Assembly: GCF_901709675.1 (NCBI RefSeq)
Contig: NC_051105.1
Coordinates: 5,821,104 to 5,885,103, forward strand
Origin: Syngnathus acus
Lineage: Eukaryota; Chordata; Actinopteri; Syngnathiformes; Syngnathidae
DNA: 64,000 bases
Direction: 5' to 3'
The notes under the pieces were generated by a model, which was not told where the DNA came from, made no database searches, and saw only the letters and a program-made list of their open reading frames with translations. The translations under genes were made by a program, and so were the position numbers. Positions 1-64,000 of the stretch are shown here, in pieces (positions within the stretch are counted from its first letter, which is position 1; each line of letters starts with the position of its first letter).

Positions 1-819
1 GTATGTCACACTATACAAAATATCGACAAATAAAATCAGTCAAATGATCATAATGTTGCAGGATGAGAATACGTAGAGAAACCAATTTGCGTTCCATATT
101 AAACGTCATCACTTTATTGAGTATTTTGAAGTGGGCCCAAGCAACCGAAACACTGTGGCACCCCATCTATTTACTGGCGCAAAAATCCATATTTGTGTTG
201 TAGTAGCCTCGGTTAGTCATCGATTCTCTTGAATTTCCCCGCCCTCTCAAACAAGAAAGATTTCTCTGTTGACATTTGCAGTGACACAACGCACATGACG
301 CTGTACTGTGTTGTCAAGCACTCCCAATCTCAGCAAAAAATAATAAACACAATGAATGGTCCAGTAATTAATCAATTCAGTGGAAACTCAGTTCAGGAAT
401 GCTTCAGCTTGGGAACAATTCACTATCTAGACTAATGTATGTACATACTGCTTCACTTTACGCATTATTTTCGGTTCACTTGGACTTGTTGCGGAAGTTT
501 CAGTTGTGCTTTTTCTTCCCCTTCATAAACATCATTTGCTCTTTGCTCCGCCATCAGTAAAACTGCAAGCAATAGTGCGTAAATGTTTTGGGAAAGAAAA
601 AAAAAAGGCAGGAGTCATTTGCTACGGCAAAATGTACCATCTGCACTAATGTGAGTTGGGTGCATTGTAAATCGGTGAGTCATGGCCGGAGAATGAGGCT
701 CAACTTGTCCATAAAAGCAGTGTGCCCGATCATAATTGGATTTCAAAAAAATTGTCCATGTAAACTTAGACAATGTATGGTCAGTAGACCCCACAACACT
801 GATCCCATTATTGACATAC
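1..819. other. partial intron 23 (left edge of window)
   Basis: AT-rich sequence left of exon 23. I looked on the minus strand for the expected hydrophobic transmembrane exon and its tail and saw nothing suitable. A (A)12 run lies near 596. Nothing else recognisable. Confidence 0.6.
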
Positions 820-61698
<60,879 letters not shown>

Positions 61699-62030
61699 CT
61701 TTCCTTGTTCTTCTGTTGTCCTTTCCTCTTTTTTTGAAATGTTATTTTATCCTCTGCAAGTTGACGAGCGATTGGCAAGGGAGAGCAGAGAAGCTCCTCA
61801 TCTTCCTCTGTCTACGGAGAGAAGGAGTGTGACGTTAGAGAGCAAACCGCTCCCACGACGACGACAGGCTGCGCCCTCCTCCTCCCTCTCCCTCCACAAC
61901 AACGACGGTGAGGCAGCCAACATCCGCTCTCACTCACTCACTCACTCACCCACTCACTCACTCACTCACTCGGCAGCATCCCTGCATTCCTCTCCTCCCT
62001 CCATCCTCCTCCTGCCTCCTCCCACCATGA
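61699..62030 (-). promoter_or_regulatory. putative 5' leader and proximal promoter of cntnap5
   Basis: On the gene strand this is a purine-rich, CpG-containing segment directly upstream of the start codon, with GAGTGAGT repeats, GGAGGGAGAGGGAGG and an ACGTCA half-CRE at about 61830. The transcription start is not visible and no TATA box is evident. An upstream ATG at 61923 opens a 41-codon frame ending at 61798. Confidence 0.45.
61931..61970. repeat. (CACT)n microsatellite in the 5' region
   Basis: Ten units, with one cacc interruption, about 240 bp upstream of the start codon. Confidence 0.95.
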
Positions 62031-64000
62031 AACACACCCACCCACCAGGAGGAGGGGGCGATGCCTGGCTGCAGCACATACTTTTTTTGAAGACCCTCAT
62101 ATAGATGGATACTGTAGATAGTTAGTTTAGTACCGCCGTACATATCAGATCAATCATATACCATTTTTGATATGCACTATATTTCATATGGGACATATAT
62201 CACGATCAATATCATTAATATCAACCGCAAGAATGCAATACATCCACAAATACAGTATCATAACAGATCATTGTGTGATAAGGTTGAGTGACTGCTCGAT
62301 AGGTACCACGTTTATCATCGAGATAGCGACCATGGATCAACATTTGATCCTAGTTTATCAATACTGTATCAAAAATTTACGGTGGATTAACATCGAGGAT
62401 TAATGCACAAGCGTGAGACCAGACAACAATCTCTGTACAATATTAAAAAAAAACATCCCAACACAGATTCCAAAACTGAACAGTTCTGCAGGGCATTGAA
62501 ATGTGATATATGTACTAACATAAACAGAAGCACAATGACTTTGGCTGATCGGCATGGAGTGGCCAATCCGGATCACCGGAAGAAATCCCAGTTGTCTGCT
62601 TTATGGACTGCTCGGGGGCCCAGAAGCCAATTCTTATAGCCCACAAGTTCATTTCATAAATGCTTTCATTAAACCTGGCTCTACTGGCACCTATAGCACT
62701 GACTGCTATTTATACATTTTGTTCCTAAGGGTGACACCAAAGTCACTAAAAGTTGAATACACATTGTTGTGTATATATATACACACATGTGCGCATGTGT
62801 TGGTGTTTCTGTCTTTTTACAACACAAGATTAGATCGTAGTCTTTGTGGTTGTTTCGTACTGTTTGTCTGTACTCTTTAAATAATTTATAAACAAGATGG
62901 TTGGCTGTGAAACAGAAGAAAACCACATTTTCAACACAGCTGGCAAGTTTCTCTGGTCATTTTCACGCTGGTCATGAGCCATTATGCGTTCAGGTACAAA
63001 ATTAGGTTGCCGTATGCTTGGTGAAATACAATTTAAGAATGTAATTGACATGTTCATCAATTGTACTTTAAAATTCTTATTCGATAGTTAATCATTGAAC
63101 ATGGGCACAAAAGGCTAATGTGAAATTGTATAGGCTACCAAATGTGCAATTAATTATTTAAATTGTAGTTTATTAAAAAATTCCTAATGTAAGATGTTCT
63201 GATTTTAGTATTTATAATATGTATTAATTATTTTGATATTAATCTAATTGTTTCACCTCTGTCCCGTGTGTTTCATGTGCATCATGAAATATATCTCTCA
63301 ATGCTTTTTCCTGTTTTTACGTTTCCCCCAAAAATGTGCTGATGTTGGCATGATTATGATGACCTGTCAAAATGGCATTACCTGTTTGAGGAGTTTATAG
63401 CCCTTTGTGTCGACGTAGTCTGTTTCCATACTTGGTGCGGCGTCGACTCAGTTTATGAGAGAATGTGATGAGTGGTTCCTACATTTGCCACAGGGTAAAA
63501 AGAAAAAAAAAAAAAGACAGCACATGTATCAGGTGGGTGAAACACGCAATTACTACTACCACAGGGCAATAATAAACAACAACTAATGTGATCAAATATT
63601 TTACAGAATGCTGCTAGGCATACTGATAAGTGCAGCTCGGGGAAGTTGATGCTTAATGGCATTTGTAAATGCAGCAGTTGTAGCTAATCATCTTTTTTAT
63701 TGCCGTTTGTGTTTACGTGGGTGATATTAGTTGAATGCGTGTACTGCATACTTGCTGTGCGTCATTTTATTGCACCCGAAGCTAAGTTAGCGTTTTGATG
63801 AGTGAACAACTGTGCTGTCAAACCCGCTGAAATCTTTTACTTCAAATAAGCTCAGGAAGTGACAGTTCTTACTATTCAGGTGATTATAATGTTGCAGGCG
63901 CTTGTTATTGTGCTCGTCTGCTATGAATGGAAAGATGGGAAAAAAAAAACATCCAATCTGTGACTACTAAAGTTTACACCGCACTGCTCAAGAAAGGCAG
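62031..64000. other. upstream flank of cntnap5
   Basis: About 2 kb of AT-rich sequence upstream of the gene. Short alternating purine/pyrimidine runs (tatatatatacacacatgtg near 62772) and an A14 stretch near 63503. No second gene seen. Confidence 0.55.

Noticed and set aside
1-819. Search for the transmembrane exon
   Set aside because: No minus-strand segment with an acceptor, a hydrophobic stretch and a basic tail was found, so the exon is probably outside the window.

Overview
The window is vertebrate nuclear DNA, most likely from a ray-finned fish with a compact genome. It carries spliced coding exons with GT/AG junctions, AT-rich introns, long microsatellites and decayed Tc1-like, hAT-like and LINE repeats of teleost type. 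I see no bacterial, viral or plasmid gene, no CRISPR array and no convincing RNA gene.

One gene fills almost the whole window. It lies on the minus strand and encodes a contactin-associated protein (Caspr/neurexin IV family), best matched to CNTNAP5; I cannot tell fish cntnap5a from cntnap5b. I placed 23 coding exons, from the start codon at 61698 (signal-peptide exon) down to a short juxtamembrane exon at 820-894. All 23 join in a continuous frame of 3697 nt (1232 complete codons plus 1 nt) with consistent phases. The domain order is signal peptide, discoidin (F5/8C), LamG1, LamG2, EGF1, fibrinogen-like, LamG3, EGF2, LamG4, linker. The last exon (transmembrane helix and short cytoplasmic tail) should lie left of position 1, so the gene is cut by the window edge.

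Layout from high to low coordinates: 61699-64000 is the 5' leader/promoter and upstream flank; 46452-61622 is the large first intron; exons 2-3 lie at 45.6-46.5 kb; a 9.2-kb intron 3 follows; exons 4-10 lie at 36.4-25.5 kb; exons 11-23 at 18.7-0.8 kb. The introns hold a family of hAT-like elements (one with a perfect 8-bp target duplication), a 300-bp MITE with 30-bp inverted ends, dead Tc1-like transposase pieces, a LINE fragment, degenerate tandem arrays and microsatellites.

No novel multi-gene system is visible. The points worth following are the divergent tandem arrays inside introns, cysteines in the ectodomain that seem absent from human CNTNAP5, a weak splice donor on a frame-preserving exon, and the repeat insertions. 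Comparisons with human CNTNAP5 and with repeat families rest on memory of those families; no alignment was run.
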